DNA from: Haemonchus contortus
Lineage: Eukaryota; Nematoda; Chromadorea; Rhabditida; Trichostrongylidae
Direction: 5' to 3'
Assembly (NCBI GenBank): GCA_000469685.2
Contig: LS997567.1
Span: forward strand, 3,648,663-3,712,662
DNA length: 64,000 nucleotides
This document shows positions 24,473 to 35,480 of this stretch, piece after piece (position 1 is the stretch's first letter; every line of letters begins with the position of its first letter). Under the pieces are notes generated by a model. It was not told the DNA's origin, did no database searches, and was given only the letters and a program-made list of their open reading frames with translations. The translations under genes were made by a program, and so were the position numbers.

Positions 24473-27053
24473 TCACTTTCCTTTACGAGCAAATTTGTCA
24501 TATCGAAGCCACCATTGATCCCAGTCATTATTGAAATCTCGCTTGAATACAGGAAATGAGACCAGTGGATCTGGATGGATATCCTGCAGACGAATTCCAG
24601 CACGTTCCACCTGTAATGTTTACAAAACATAAGCACAACAATAAAAAAAAACAAAGGAAAAAGAGTAAAGCTGTCAGTTTTTCCAATTTCTGGCTGGTCG
24701 TATTCCACCCGAATTCTCATAGCAAGTGGCATTAGTTTTGCGGCAACCACCGTAATCTCCTACTGAAAATTCAAATATTCCCGTTTCCATAAATAAAATA
24801 TTCCCCTCGCGATTGCCCGCGATCGGATGCGGCGAGCGCAGCGCGCCGCTCGGGTATAAGAACCCACACCCCTTATTTTAGGACAACTTTTTGTAGGAAA
24901 TGCCGAAATACAAATAAAACCTTTCAACAAAGAGAAGGAGCAAAAAAACACAAGGACAAACACGAACTTGTAAACAAGGAGAGGCAGGCTAAAAAATACG
25001 TGGTTCTAATAAGTGGGCTTACATCAGGCAATGGCGGTGTGGTCCAGTCCTTATACCAATCCCGGAAGTCGAAATTCCGATAATCGATACCAAATGTGAT
25101 TGTTCCTGATTTTAGGCGATATAAATGACTTTATGAAAATTAGATCACTCATTAATAGAGAATATTCCAACTGTAGAAGACGAATAAACGGAAAAAGTTG
25201 TCAAAACAACGAACCATGCTCTTTGGCAGCAAGTAACTGAGCTTTAAGCATAGCATATTGTTCTCGGCAAAGGCCACTGTTCAAAATCCCAATCGGTTGA
25301 TGAGTACCATAAGAAAGGAACTGCTCAATCAAAGCCGGATTCCGAAAGTCGAAAAACAAATATTCATCGCGACATACCTGCGACGAATAGATTGATGTCG
25401 AATACAATAGATGCCATACAACAATATACATGCATGCAGGGTGCTACGAAATATCGACCCCACCCCTCTCCACTCCTTCACAGTGAAATGGATCGATCAA
25501 AATTGAAGTTGAAAAACAGCATGTTGTAAAAAAATCACTAATTTACATTAAAGTACTAAGTGTAGTACAAGAATTGATTACGATTATCCCTTGAAGGACT
25601 ACTACAGTTCACTAAGGGTCATATATTTGCCCAGTAGATTGCGTACGGGAATCATCCCTGCACGCTGCACAGAAGCCCCAGGAAGCATATTGAGGAACCA
25701 AGCTCCGTTTAGAAGGAATCGGAAGAATCGGAAAAGGCTGATCAAACTCAAACCAATGGAAAGCAAATGGGCACAAAAAACTGACCGGACACGCATTATT
25801 TACATTAAACCGTCCATGTTTGTCGATGCAGAAAAGTCGGGGAGGCGGTTGCAACGTCGATTGCCCCTGTAATAGTGAACCACATCAGAGGGATTCAAGT
25901 TTTTACCTCTGGAATAGAGGATAACAACCGAAAAAAGGTGAAGGATCGATCATTCAGGGAGCGGAGCCCAATTGATCAACCACAGACCGCTTACTACCAC
26001 ATGCTACTGGAACGACTTTTACATCGTTCTAGTTGATAACTGGTAAAAGGAATGAAAGGGCACATTGTCGCATAGCGCTGGGTTGCACCAAAATACTTGC
26101 CGAAAACTTTACAATAACCAGGGTTTTTCAGGGATTTTCTGGAAGCTTCCACAGAATCACTGCAAAAAGACAATACTGGCCAGCTGGCCAGATCAGGTCT
26201 CAACTTCGACTTCTGTTCCAGTCTGTGAAGCGTCAGAACGAGGTGGGCTTAGGACCGCTTGGAAGAGACTCTAAGGACAAATTATAGACAGGAATCTCAA
26301 GAGGCTTCATCATTGGAGTGGCCGAATGCGAATTTATATTGAATATGGACAGGCAGTGCGTTCAGTATATGATTAAATACGCATTTGAAAGAAAGGCGGA
26401 TATATTCTGGGTCTATGCGTGCGTGGGTAGTGTCCTTTCATAGGCACCCTATGAAGCTTCCAGAAAATTGTGGGAAAAAACCTGTGGTGGAGCGAAATAT
26501 TGGGCAGATATTTTAGCACAACTTAAAACATGGTCGACAAAAGTGAAAAACCTCAATGACTGCGTTTACAGTATCTACATATAAACTTGTTAGGATAACA
26601 TATGTAATCCTCCAAAAAAAAAATCGCTAACCTTAAAATTCCTTTTGTACCACCTATAGATCGGTAGCCCTTTATAGGCATCTTGATAAGCTAAAAAACA
26701 GTATTGCAAATAAAAAAGAAGAACAGGAAGTAGTCCACAAAGTAAAAAAAAGTACATTAGCAGTGCAACAGGAATTGAAGATGTCCAGCCAACCTTTACT
26801 TTTCATATATTCAATTTGTTCTTCGACGGTATGCTTCGGTTTGTAGAGACCCCTCTTTTTCTCAATATGGTTGAACGCCCAGCCAACCTTTAACGACAAT
26901 GAAGAACCACTTACAATAACATTACTCTAAGGCTAGACAGCCAACAGTACTCACCTCCTCTGGTGGCCGCACTTCACGGAAATTCTTTTGTGCACATGCC
27001 GATGACGTGGTTTGAAAAAAACGCCGTGCGGCTAATTGGCCAGCATTCAACAT
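24473..27053 (-). CDS. mrps-18B: mitochondrial small-subunit ribosomal protein bS18m (MRPS18B type)
   Basis: Seven exons: 26955-27053, 26800-26887 (end uncertain), 26632-26690, 25786-25866, 25215-25377, 25023-25105 and 24473-24610; about 236 residues. It is a structural component of the mitochondrial ribosome. An amphipathic basic N-terminus (MLNAGQLAARRFFQTTSS) fits a targeting peptide. The S18 core follows: a YRWYKRNFKGQ segment, then cysteines C95, C108 and C111 (NACPVCRDEY) of the S18b zinc site, then DFRNPALIEQFL and a HGTITFGIDYRNF tail. The ATG lies 1 nt after an acceptor-like 'accacag'. Exon 2 has two possible donors six bases apart (after 26800 or after 26794) that differ by two residues. 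Fits an operon between apm-3 and CHID1. Confidence 0.92.
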
Positions 27054-27464
27054 TCTGTGGTGATTAGGCTAGACGATACGGTATGTACACAAAAAAATAA
27101 ATAAAAATGGATTGCAACCTTTAAAATTGTAGTCCAAAGCCTTCATAGAATGTTTCATATGCATCACAATAAATTATGGTATAATGACCCAAGAAAATGC
27201 GAAAAGAAAGAGATAGGTGAAGTGCTCAATCGGATAATCAGAGAGAACTTTTAACTCGGAAAATGACGATAAAATGGAAAAAAAGTGAAGTAGAATGATC
27301 AAACATCGAAACCGAAATCAATGATTACTTCAACGGTAGTATCACATTCTACTTAGATCGATCGATAGTTATGCAACTAGTACGCATATATCTACAGTAT
27401 TGAAAATTATTTTGCAACCGGTCTGGGCGACTGGCCAAACATCCGATGACAACCGCCGTTATGA
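27054..27464 (-). promoter_or_regulatory. intercistronic spacer apm-3/mrps-18B
   Basis: The 411 bp separate the apm-3 stop from the mrps-18B ATG on the same strand. An AATAAT variant poly(A) motif occurs shortly after the apm-3 stop. An acceptor-like CCACAG sits just before the mrps-18B ATG. The spacing is short for independent genes in a genome this sparse, which is why I suggest co-transcription. Confidence 0.5.
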
Positions 27465-30400
27465 TCACGTCCGTACTTGGAATTTTCCAGCTTTCGTTAT
27501 GTATTTTACACCTTTGAAAGGTTTATACTTTTCGCCATACATATCTAATCGATTCACTTTGAGCCCTGATACAGCTAGTTGATTGATCCGAAAACGTATA
27601 GAAATCGGTGGAGTCTCAATTGTCGTCGTTCCAGAAACAGATACCTGAACCTATTATGTTAGTTACTGCGAATAGTACTATTCAGTAACCCAACACGGCT
27701 CAAAAACTCACGGTTCCCTTGATGTTTGGTGGTTTTCCTAGTTCAATTTTGCCTATTGTCCACTGCAACAAATGTGAGGAGGGATCAAATGTACACTTCC
27801 CTTGTGAAGGCACTAGGTTGCAGTTTAGCACCGCTTTCGGCATTGACATCTCAACTACGACGTCTTCCAACTAAAACATACTCCATTAATAGAAAGGGCG
27901 ACGAACTGACAGAAGCGTGCCATTAAAGGTTCTCAGTAAAGAAAGAAAACAGAATCGTTGGAACCTCTGCGATGGTTACTACTTTGTAGAAAATATAAAT
28001 AAAAAATCCTTGTATAAGTTTGGACGCGCCACAGTACCAATTCCGTAAGAACTGAGTGGTTTTGCGCGCGGCGTCCAGGGCCAGTCGCGCCAGGACCCTC
28101 CATCACCAAACAATGTGGAGAGTCTCAACACGACTACCTGAGGTACCGACCTCACCAACTAATCCGACGACAAAAAAGAAATCTTATCTTAAAAAACTCA
28201 CAATTTTACCCATGCTTTGTTTAGGTCCAACCGTCATTTCCAGTCGGCTTCCAGCTCCACCTCTTAGCACTATTGAATGTCGAACATAAATAGGAATGGC
28301 AACCATACTGAAAAAGCACTCATTACTTTACTGAATAGCTACTATAACTTATAGAAACCAACTTTTGAGTAGCAATATGATATGATAACAGTCGAAAGTT
28401 TCCATCAGGAGGCACAAATGACAGAACACGTTCATTCTGAAGAAAGATCAATTTAACAACAAAAACATAAGCATAAGTGAGAACGAAAAACACGAACCTC
28501 CCATCGTTTGAATCGTACGCATGGATGGAATGAGACATCATCCAGAAGCCGTGGATTGACGAGGGTCATGGTGAGATCTGGCATGCCCGACAGTTTACAA
28601 CAAACATCGATCTTAAATCGGAAGGCATCTGGTTCAATGATTTGGAAAAAGGAAAGATTTTGGGCGTCCTCTTCTCATACGAAAAAATGGTCAAGCGCTT
28701 GAAACTCACGTATCCCTGTATTTCTGCGAAAACGGTCGATCCTTGACGGTCGATAATCGCATCGATCTCCTCTATCACATCAAAATAGGCTTCATTATTA
28801 GTATACTTCACACCTTGTCGTCTCCATGGTATATTAGACAACTGACCAGTTGGGAGTGTTTCGGAATGATTAGTTCGACCAGTAACCTGAACTAATCGAT
28901 ATTGTTTTATCAAACATTACCGCTATTACCTACAAAAAAAAGCATATACAGCAATTATGAAGCCAAATCCGCCACTGGCTGCTTTCATACTTCGACTTGC
29001 ACGCCGGCTCGCAGTTGGAGACGGCCGTACATTTAGGAAATACGCGCCAGCGGCTATGCGACGGCGGCCCTGTCCAAGCGTGTGACAGCAGCCATACTCG
29101 ATTTGCGGTATCGATCGGTACCCGCTGCTGTCACACACTTGGATAGGGCCGCCGTCGCATAGCCGCTCCCTAAATGTACGTCCGTGTTAGTTCCCACCTG
29201 CGTGCGGCCACGCACGTCGAAGTATGAAAGCAGCCACTGGCGCTCGAAATACGTAACAGATACGTGCTATTTCACGACCAATGTCAGTGAGCAGAACTAC
29301 GGTAAGAATTTGGGTACACATTGAAATTCTGCGCGTGCCCAGCGCCTTACCTGATTGGCAATGTTTCTAAGAAAGTTGGGTGGCTTGATGAGATCCTGAA
29401 GAATATTCAATTCGGTAACGAGAGGATATCCATTATCGAGCATTTCATCAAGTAGCTGAAAGTGAATGGTGGAAGTCAGGTTGTAGAACAAAATAGAGTA
29501 TTTTCGAAGTCTTACCTCAAATATCATAACACAATTCTCCTTTATCGAAGTGTCCGAGCATTCATCGAAATATTGCGTAAACGTGTGCACAACTCGATGA
29601 AGAAATTCAATGACCATTAGGGGAGGAACTGGAATTTCCCTCATGTGCAGTTAAATCAGTATTAGTAGAAAAAGTGTAGTGGACGTTCCAGAGGTACCGA
29701 GTAAACAAGTTCAATGAAATGCTGAGCGTGGGCATTGCATGGTTTTGAAAAGAGTTATAAAACCATGCAATACTCTGAGCCCTACTGGTTTGAAGCTTGA
29801 AAATAAACGTACTTTCAGTTGTTGTCACTGCTAGAAAATATATTTGATTATGGTATACATTGACAAGATAATGATGAGGAGTGGACAGCACTGGCAACAC
29901 GTCTTCGGGAGATGCAGCCTGGAATAAAATCTATTATATTCAGCAAGTAAGTTGAACCTGGAAAGGTAACTTGTCGAGCTCGAAAATATAAAGGTAAAAG
30001 AGCTTCCGTTAATGATGCACCGTAAAAGTACAAATTCGCTTTGCCATGATGAGAGGATAAAGTGATAGAGTTTTCGGTCAATTCCGTTTTGGATACGCCG
30101 TCGAATTGGGTCCTCATCAGAATGGTAGAAGCAGTTTTAGATGGGTTCGTGGCGTATTTCATGGGCTTGCGGCAACCAACCGATGTACAAGTTAGAGCTT
30201 CTATCTTCCCAGACGAATCTGGTTCCAATCACCTGACCGTGGAGATATGGAAGGCTCGGTTGTCCTGGGCGAATATCGATTCGTGTTTCGACACAGCCTA
30301 ATGATCGATGGCGCGAAAAATGAAGCGACCAATCTGAGATTGACTACTCTTTTACTATTATTAATTGCTGCGCAGAATCAGAAGATTTCAACACGCCCAC

Positions 30401-30892
30401 TTTCGATTCACTTTTACAACAATCATTTCTAATGCTACGTAAGAACAACACTCGAAGTTTACAAGTTGGTTCCGAGGCGCTGCGAAAGCATTCAAATAAG
30501 TTGAGCAGTGGCCCACCCAAACTTAACTTTTTTCTGTTACCCTCCACAATGAAAGTTGTTGGTCGTCAGAGGGCTGTATGAGCTAATCCTATACTTAATG
30601 AATGGAATTTTTCATAAAATAATTAACGATAATACGAAATTCGGAAATTATCGAGCAGGTTTTTGAACATTATGGAAAAAACAGAGAAGTACTGTGACAC
30701 CTTTTTCTGAGCGTCGAAAAAGTAGTCGCATATTGATCGATGAATAACAGCCTTCCAATGCTTTTCGAGGATCACATCACTGAAATGAGGCCATAACATC
30801 CATTATCATGTACAAATGGGGACAAAACAAATCAAAAAACTAGTTTTACGGACTAACCCAGATGTGTTGACTATAAACAAGCTATTCAGCAT
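27465..30892 (-). CDS. apm-3: AP-3 adaptor complex mu subunit
   Basis: Eleven exons: 30858-30892, 30701-30779, 29813-29918, 29516-29628, 29351-29455, 28710-28886, 28498-28611, 28363-28436, 28202-28307, 27712-27870 and 27465-27644. They sum to 415 residues, as expected for AP-3 mu. It is the medium chain of AP-3, which sorts cargo from endosomes to lysosomes and lysosome-related organelles by binding YxxPhi signals. Visible: N-terminal longin-like part with ILEKHWKAVIHRS and STPHHYLVNVY; EMLDNGYPLVTE; the linker TLPTGQLSNIPWRR; the C-terminal mu homology domain starting GVKYTNNEAYFDVIEEIDAI; PDGNFRLLSY; and the ending VKYITKAGKFQVRT. An acceptor 'gatattttag' lies 25-30 nt upstream of the ATG. 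Introns 2 and 5 contain a SINE and a foldback element. Confidence 0.97.
28971..29241. mobile_element. foldback MITE with perfect 26-bp terminal inverted repeats (apm-3 intron 5)
   Basis: The first and last 26 bp are exact reverse complements, beginning GCCACTGGCTGCTTTCATAC. The arms continue through 'cgacggcggccctgtccaag' and 'gtgtgacagcagc' with near-perfect pairing, so most of the element can form one hairpin. The termini are shared with the tRNA-bearing element at 14830-15113. Confidence 0.85.
30105..30300 (-). mobile_element. SINE copy (diverged), apm-3 intron 2
   Basis: The phrases 'ggcttgcggcaaccaaccga', 'cttcccagacgaatctgg' and 'tcctgggcgaatatcgattc' match the SINE family in reverse orientation, which is sense with respect to apm-3 transcription. 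Confidence 0.6.
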
Positions 30893-31469
30893 ATCATAGA
30901 CAACCCAAAAGTTTCCTCTAAAATATCAGTCGTTTGTTGAACGCGAAACGGTGGGAACACTGATGAAAAAGAAATCATTCCGAAAAGAAAAAAGTTCGAA
31001 TAGAATTACTTTTCAAATAAACATTAAAAGAATTGACATTATATCAACAATATGCATGAAAATTGGCATGGGTCAGGCTTTTTGAAATGACAAAGATTTG
31101 TTTATTTAGTAATTTGACGGTAAACAAATCAGATTTCTTAAATCAATACGGCGCACATAGCGCGCTCCACGATGAACAAGTGCGCCACAATTGACGCCCT
31201 TTATTTTGACGATTCCTGCTTTTGCTTCCTTGAGCCTTTTTGATGTTTATTTTAGCTTTATTATTTGACTTACTCGTGTGCATGGAAGTACAGTTGATTT
31301 TGTAAGGAGTTGGCTGTAAGGGTATGAGCAGTAGGCATGATTCGATGTTGTATCTGGTAGCATTAATAGCTAACCTACCTCTAAAGCGAAAGGGCCATGG
31401 CTCTTGCTTATTGCTCTTTTTCCCATTAACCCACAAAGCTTTCCTCTGAAAATCTGGGGTCATTTTAGG
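30893..31469. promoter_or_regulatory. shared upstream region of apm-3 (-) and NDUFA2 (+)
   Basis: The 577 bp separate two divergent start codons and should contain both promoters. I see no motif I can name. The apm-3 side has a splice-acceptor-like TTTTAG about 20 nt before its ATG. The NDUFA2 side has 'cattttag' one base before its ATG. Both suggest trans-spliced 5' ends. Confidence 0.5.
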
Positions 31470-33757
31470 ATGGCGTCCGCTATACGCCTCGCCGGGTCCC
31501 ATCTTCGTGAACTACGCATTCATCTTTGTCAGAAGAGTTCTGCTTCAGGTAAGTTGACTGTCACAGATCTTCTTTCCTATCGGGTTTTTTTTCAAAGTTT
31601 CGTGAATATTACAGTTTAGAACGAGTTATTTTAGTCTATAAAGGAAGTCAAGTCGGCTCAGTGGAAAATTGCCCCTGTTGGCCATCATATCCCTCCAAAC
31701 TATGAGGACTAGAAACTTCCTGGGGATGATTATAAGCCTTCTGAAAGATAATTTGGAGAGATGGGATTGAAGCCGACGTTTGCTGAAATCTGAGCTCTCA
31801 GTGGAGACCCAAAACACTTTTTTTATCAAAAAAAAGATTAAAGATAACTTCTTTTGGGCATCGTGTAATCTCGTTTTGGGTGCGCCATGCATCCTACTTC
31901 CATTCACGATTGTATTTTTCATTGAATGCTTTTTTTGCTTGTCTAATGGCTTTTGGTTATTCACCCCCTAACAGTCAGTACTGTTATCGTCTATTATTGA
32001 GTCTGGTATCCATCAAATACCTGTTAGGTACGGTGTGTGTGGATGGTGTGCGCATGTGGACGATTATCGATCTTGAATTTGCTCCCTTAATCTAGTGTAA
32101 AGTCCTACTTGCACAACCTCACCCCCCCCCCCGCTTTTTTTACTTTTTTTAATTATTAAAAATCTCAGTTATTACATATGAAACTAAAACTGCAATTCAA
32201 TTTACTTATTCCAAAATATTTTAGCTGGTGTACGTGCTTTCATCGAGAATGACTATGTTAGCTTAAAGAAGGCGAATCCACAGTTCCCGATCCTCATTCG
32301 GGAATGTTCCGGGATTGTTCCCCGTGTTTTTGCGAGGTATTCAAATAATTTTATTGCCTTTATAAGTTTTTTTATCTTTTAATTTGATTTTGGAGTAAGT
32401 AGAATACCTTCGAGCCTACATAAACACTCAATTTGCCTTTTTCATTAAAAAATTTTTTATCAAGAAGGCGTTTAGTGTTTTCTTTATTTGTTAGTTTAAT
32501 TCGCATTCTTTTGTAAAGTTTGGGATAGAGACTGTGCTGTATTATTAGTTATAAAAAGAACAGCCGAACGCCCATCGTCATATGTACAGCTCAAAGCTTT
32601 GCTTGTTGTTTCGATCGATATTCATAACTCCCACTTGATTCTGACCTCTGCTAGTCTCCTGCAAATGGATTATGGCCCTATTTTTCGTAGTCTTACTCCA
32701 GTATATCTTTCCCTGTTTACTTGTTTATCAGGTAATTCTACTCATTGAAACTTCGATTTCTGTTGCGTTGCTGATTGTTTGAGCCAGCCAGACCTTGGGT
32801 CTACAGAGACCGTTTCGATCTGCTCGTTCGCACGACGGTCCCTTGCTCAATGTCTCGAGCCACGGGACATGTCGGTACTATTCCACTATTACAACCCCAA
32901 AAACTCAAAATTTTAATTTTCGATGAAACTTCGCCTATAGGGGTAATCCGATGCCCTGATAACGAATATGACCTTCATTTTTTGCGCTGGCGCCATTTGG
33001 CGCCAATTTGGCGCCAAGGGTGTTTTCACCAAATTTGCTGAAAACTTGCGTTTAGGGGTTATTTGAGGTCCTGATAACGAATATAACATCCATTTCTGTG
33101 TCCTCAGACAACGAATAAAACTTTTATCGAGCCACATCGTCTCCCCCACAACCTGTATGCCTTGTCGTTGCGCCATATAGCCTCAGCGCGTAGAATGGAT
33201 GTTATATTCGTTACCAGGACCTCAAATAACCCCTAAACGCAAGTTTTCAGCAAATTTGGTGAAAACACCCTTGGCGCCAAATTGGCGCCAATTGGCGTCA
33301 AATGGCGCCAGCGCCAAAAGTGAAGGTCATATTCGTTATCAGGGCATCGGATTACCCCTATAGGCGAAGTTTCATCGAAAATTAAAATTTTGAGTTTTTG
33401 GGGTTGTAATAGTGGAATAGTACCGACATGTCTTACATGATCATCTTTGTTAGTTGTCTCGATCTATATCTTCGTTAGTTGTCTCGATCTATCTAATTCA
33501 AGGCTCTATCGGTCGATAACGAGATATCCCTGTAAATTCTTCTTCCCTGACGTCGGATTAAGCTGTCCCTTCTGGCGATGATACAGCTTACCTACTTTTT
33601 TAGTTATTACTTTGGTTATACCAGTTATATTATTACTAGTTCTCTTGATCTAGCATACTTCAGATATGAGCATGGAGTCGAGCGTTGTGTTGTTCTCGAG
33701 GACCTGCCTAAAGAGAAGGTTGTTTCGGCAATCAGAGAGCTTTCAACTATGAAATGA
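31470..33757 (+). CDS. NDUFA2: NADH dehydrogenase (complex I) subunit NDUFA2 / B8
   Basis: Three exons: 31470-31548, 32225-32336 and 33664-33757, giving 94 residues, close to the usual size of about 99. It is an accessory subunit of mitochondrial complex I with a thioredoxin-like fold. Recognisable blocks: [12 protein letters not shown] near the N-terminus, [28 protein letters not shown], and a C-terminal [17 protein letters not shown]. The ATG directly follows 'cattttagg', compatible with trans-splicing. Intron 1 (676 bp) has a C-rich and T-rich run near 32120. Intron 2 (1327 bp) holds a large foldback element. Phases agree (79, 112 and 94 nt). Confidence 0.94.
32866..33432. repeat. 567-bp near-palindromic foldback element in NDUFA2 intron 2
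   Basis: Two arms of roughly 225-235 bp are near-perfect reverse complements: 32866 to about 33095, and about 33195 to 33432. The central spacer is about 100 bp. The ends read GACATGTCGGTACTA and its complement. Each arm contains clustered GGCGCC palindromes ('tggcgccatttggcgcc'). It could extrude as a cruciform, or the transcript could form a long hairpin. Probably a foldback transposon; no target duplication identified. Confidence 0.9.
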
Positions 33758-34912
33758 TTTTCGTACCATAGACTAGTGGCTAGAGTTCAATGTATAGAAG
33801 CTTTTTCTTGTTATATACTAGAGATACAATATCATTTGCAGGCAGTGGAATGTTCGTTCATGAAGGTAGTTTCATGCAGTGTAATTGTGACGAGAGTAAA
33901 GTATTGATCGATACGACTTCTTAGAATGCCTAGCTTCTTTTCAACAACCACAGTATCCTTCAGTGGTCCATGGGCTGGCATTCGGGAAAGCTCAATACGA
34001 CATTTTCTCTTGCTTCTGCATTCCTAGCAAAGTCTACCACCATCCTGAGCAGCTGCTCACCTTTCTACAGAAGCTATTACGGTAATACTTTCATCATCAA
34101 CAAGATGGGATTCTCATGGATTCTGTGGGGAACAGGTCCTCCGGAGGACCTTATGTCCACCTTTGAGAGTGGTCATTGCTAGGTTCTCATGCATGACATG
34201 ACACACCATACGAGTTTCCGCATGAGCGTCGTCGAACCGCAAAGGGGGTTGTTATGTGAAGTGTGCTTCGTATAGTTCACGGGTTTCTGATCAAGGACAG
34301 CGCTGAAACTGCTGATGGACATTTTGGAGGAGAATTCGTTGAACCCGCAAGCAAGGACAGGAACTCTTATGAATGAAATATGAGGAGATTTTTAAATATG
34401 GTGAAATAGGAAACTCAGTTTCTTCAATATAGAACTTCTAAATCAAATAGTAACAACAAAAAAAAAACTGAAAGATGCGTTTTTTTTTTCGCCTTTTACT
34501 TCTAGGATCGGATTGGAATCATGCTATTCCTTCCGTTAATGAATACAGGTATATTTTTAGCGGTCCATGCCTGAACTAGGCCATTCTTCTGCACCTTTTC
34601 GGCAAGGGAAGGGCCTCTTTGGTTTGAGCTCATGAGTGCGCCTTAACAGCACATCACGCATTATTCAAATCTTTTTTCCCTATATGGATATTCTCTTCCG
34701 TGCAAAGGAACAAATTAATAATGCAAAGGATCAAAGTTCGCTTGATCTAAGTTTGCTTTTTCAGAAACCCAGTTCCTTTACCCAACTGGTACCTTAGTCT
34801 GTTAAAAGTAGTTCAACTGAACTAATACAGGCGCCACATTCCGTTGTTTACTGGGATCTTCTTTATGTTCTAATTGATGAGCAGATCAGTTGCCCTCTCG
34901 GTTGTTCTCAAG

Positions 34913-35113
34913 AACGGCTACTTTCATAGTCCACGACCAGTCGCGGATCCATCTCGCGAGCCGACTGGTCGCCGCCGGTCGCTCAACTGGTCGCTCGTTC
35001 GGTCGAGGAGGCCGCACTAGTTATGAGTGCCGCCGTGGACGGTCCCGAACAGATCGCGCGATCAGTCGAGCGACTGGTCGTTCGCAAAATCGTGGACTGT
35101 GAAAGATGCCAAC
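34913..35113. mobile_element. foldback element related to the GGCTGCTTTCATA family
   Basis: The left end 'cggctactttcatagtccac' and the right end 'cgtggactgtgaaagatgcc' are imperfect inverted repeats. The interior is rich in 'cgactggtcg' repeats in both orientations. Termini resemble those at 14830-15113 and 28971-29241. Confidence 0.6.
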
Positions 35114-35205
35114 GGCGGAATAACACGAGAATCATGTGCTGAGGTTCATCCCTGTGACAGTGAATCCGATTGCTTCCCAAACTTTTAGAAGCATTTCAAT
35201 TCGGG

Positions 35206-35480
35206 TAGTAGGCAGTGGCAAGTGAGGCACTATCATAAAATCTTGTTCCGATGTTCGAATTCCGGATCGATACTGGCCCAGGCCTCCCATCCTTCCAGGG
35301 TCGTCTCCGTCTGGGTGGATAAAAGCCCTAACTTGTACATCAGCTGGCCACCACAATTCATTGTATCGGTCACATACGTCTTCAAAGTGCCATTACGATT
35401 CTGAATGGAAGTCGAATGCAGGGATCCATTCCAAAGATGGGATTGATGGGCCAGAACGGCTTTATCTTTAATACTTATGG
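35206..35480 (+). mobile_element. SINE copy
   Basis: 'ggcagtggcaagtgaggcac', a B-box-like 'gttcgaattccgg', 'cagctggccaccacaattca' and 'gaatggaagtcgaatgcagg' occur in family order. The downstream 'gggattgatgggcc' and 'tttatctttaata' resemble the 3' end of other copies. Confidence 0.7.

Noticed and set aside
34890..35102. Arg/Ser-rich 70-codon frame
   Set aside because: It lies entirely inside a foldback element with 'cgactggtcg' repeats; its composition comes from the repeat.
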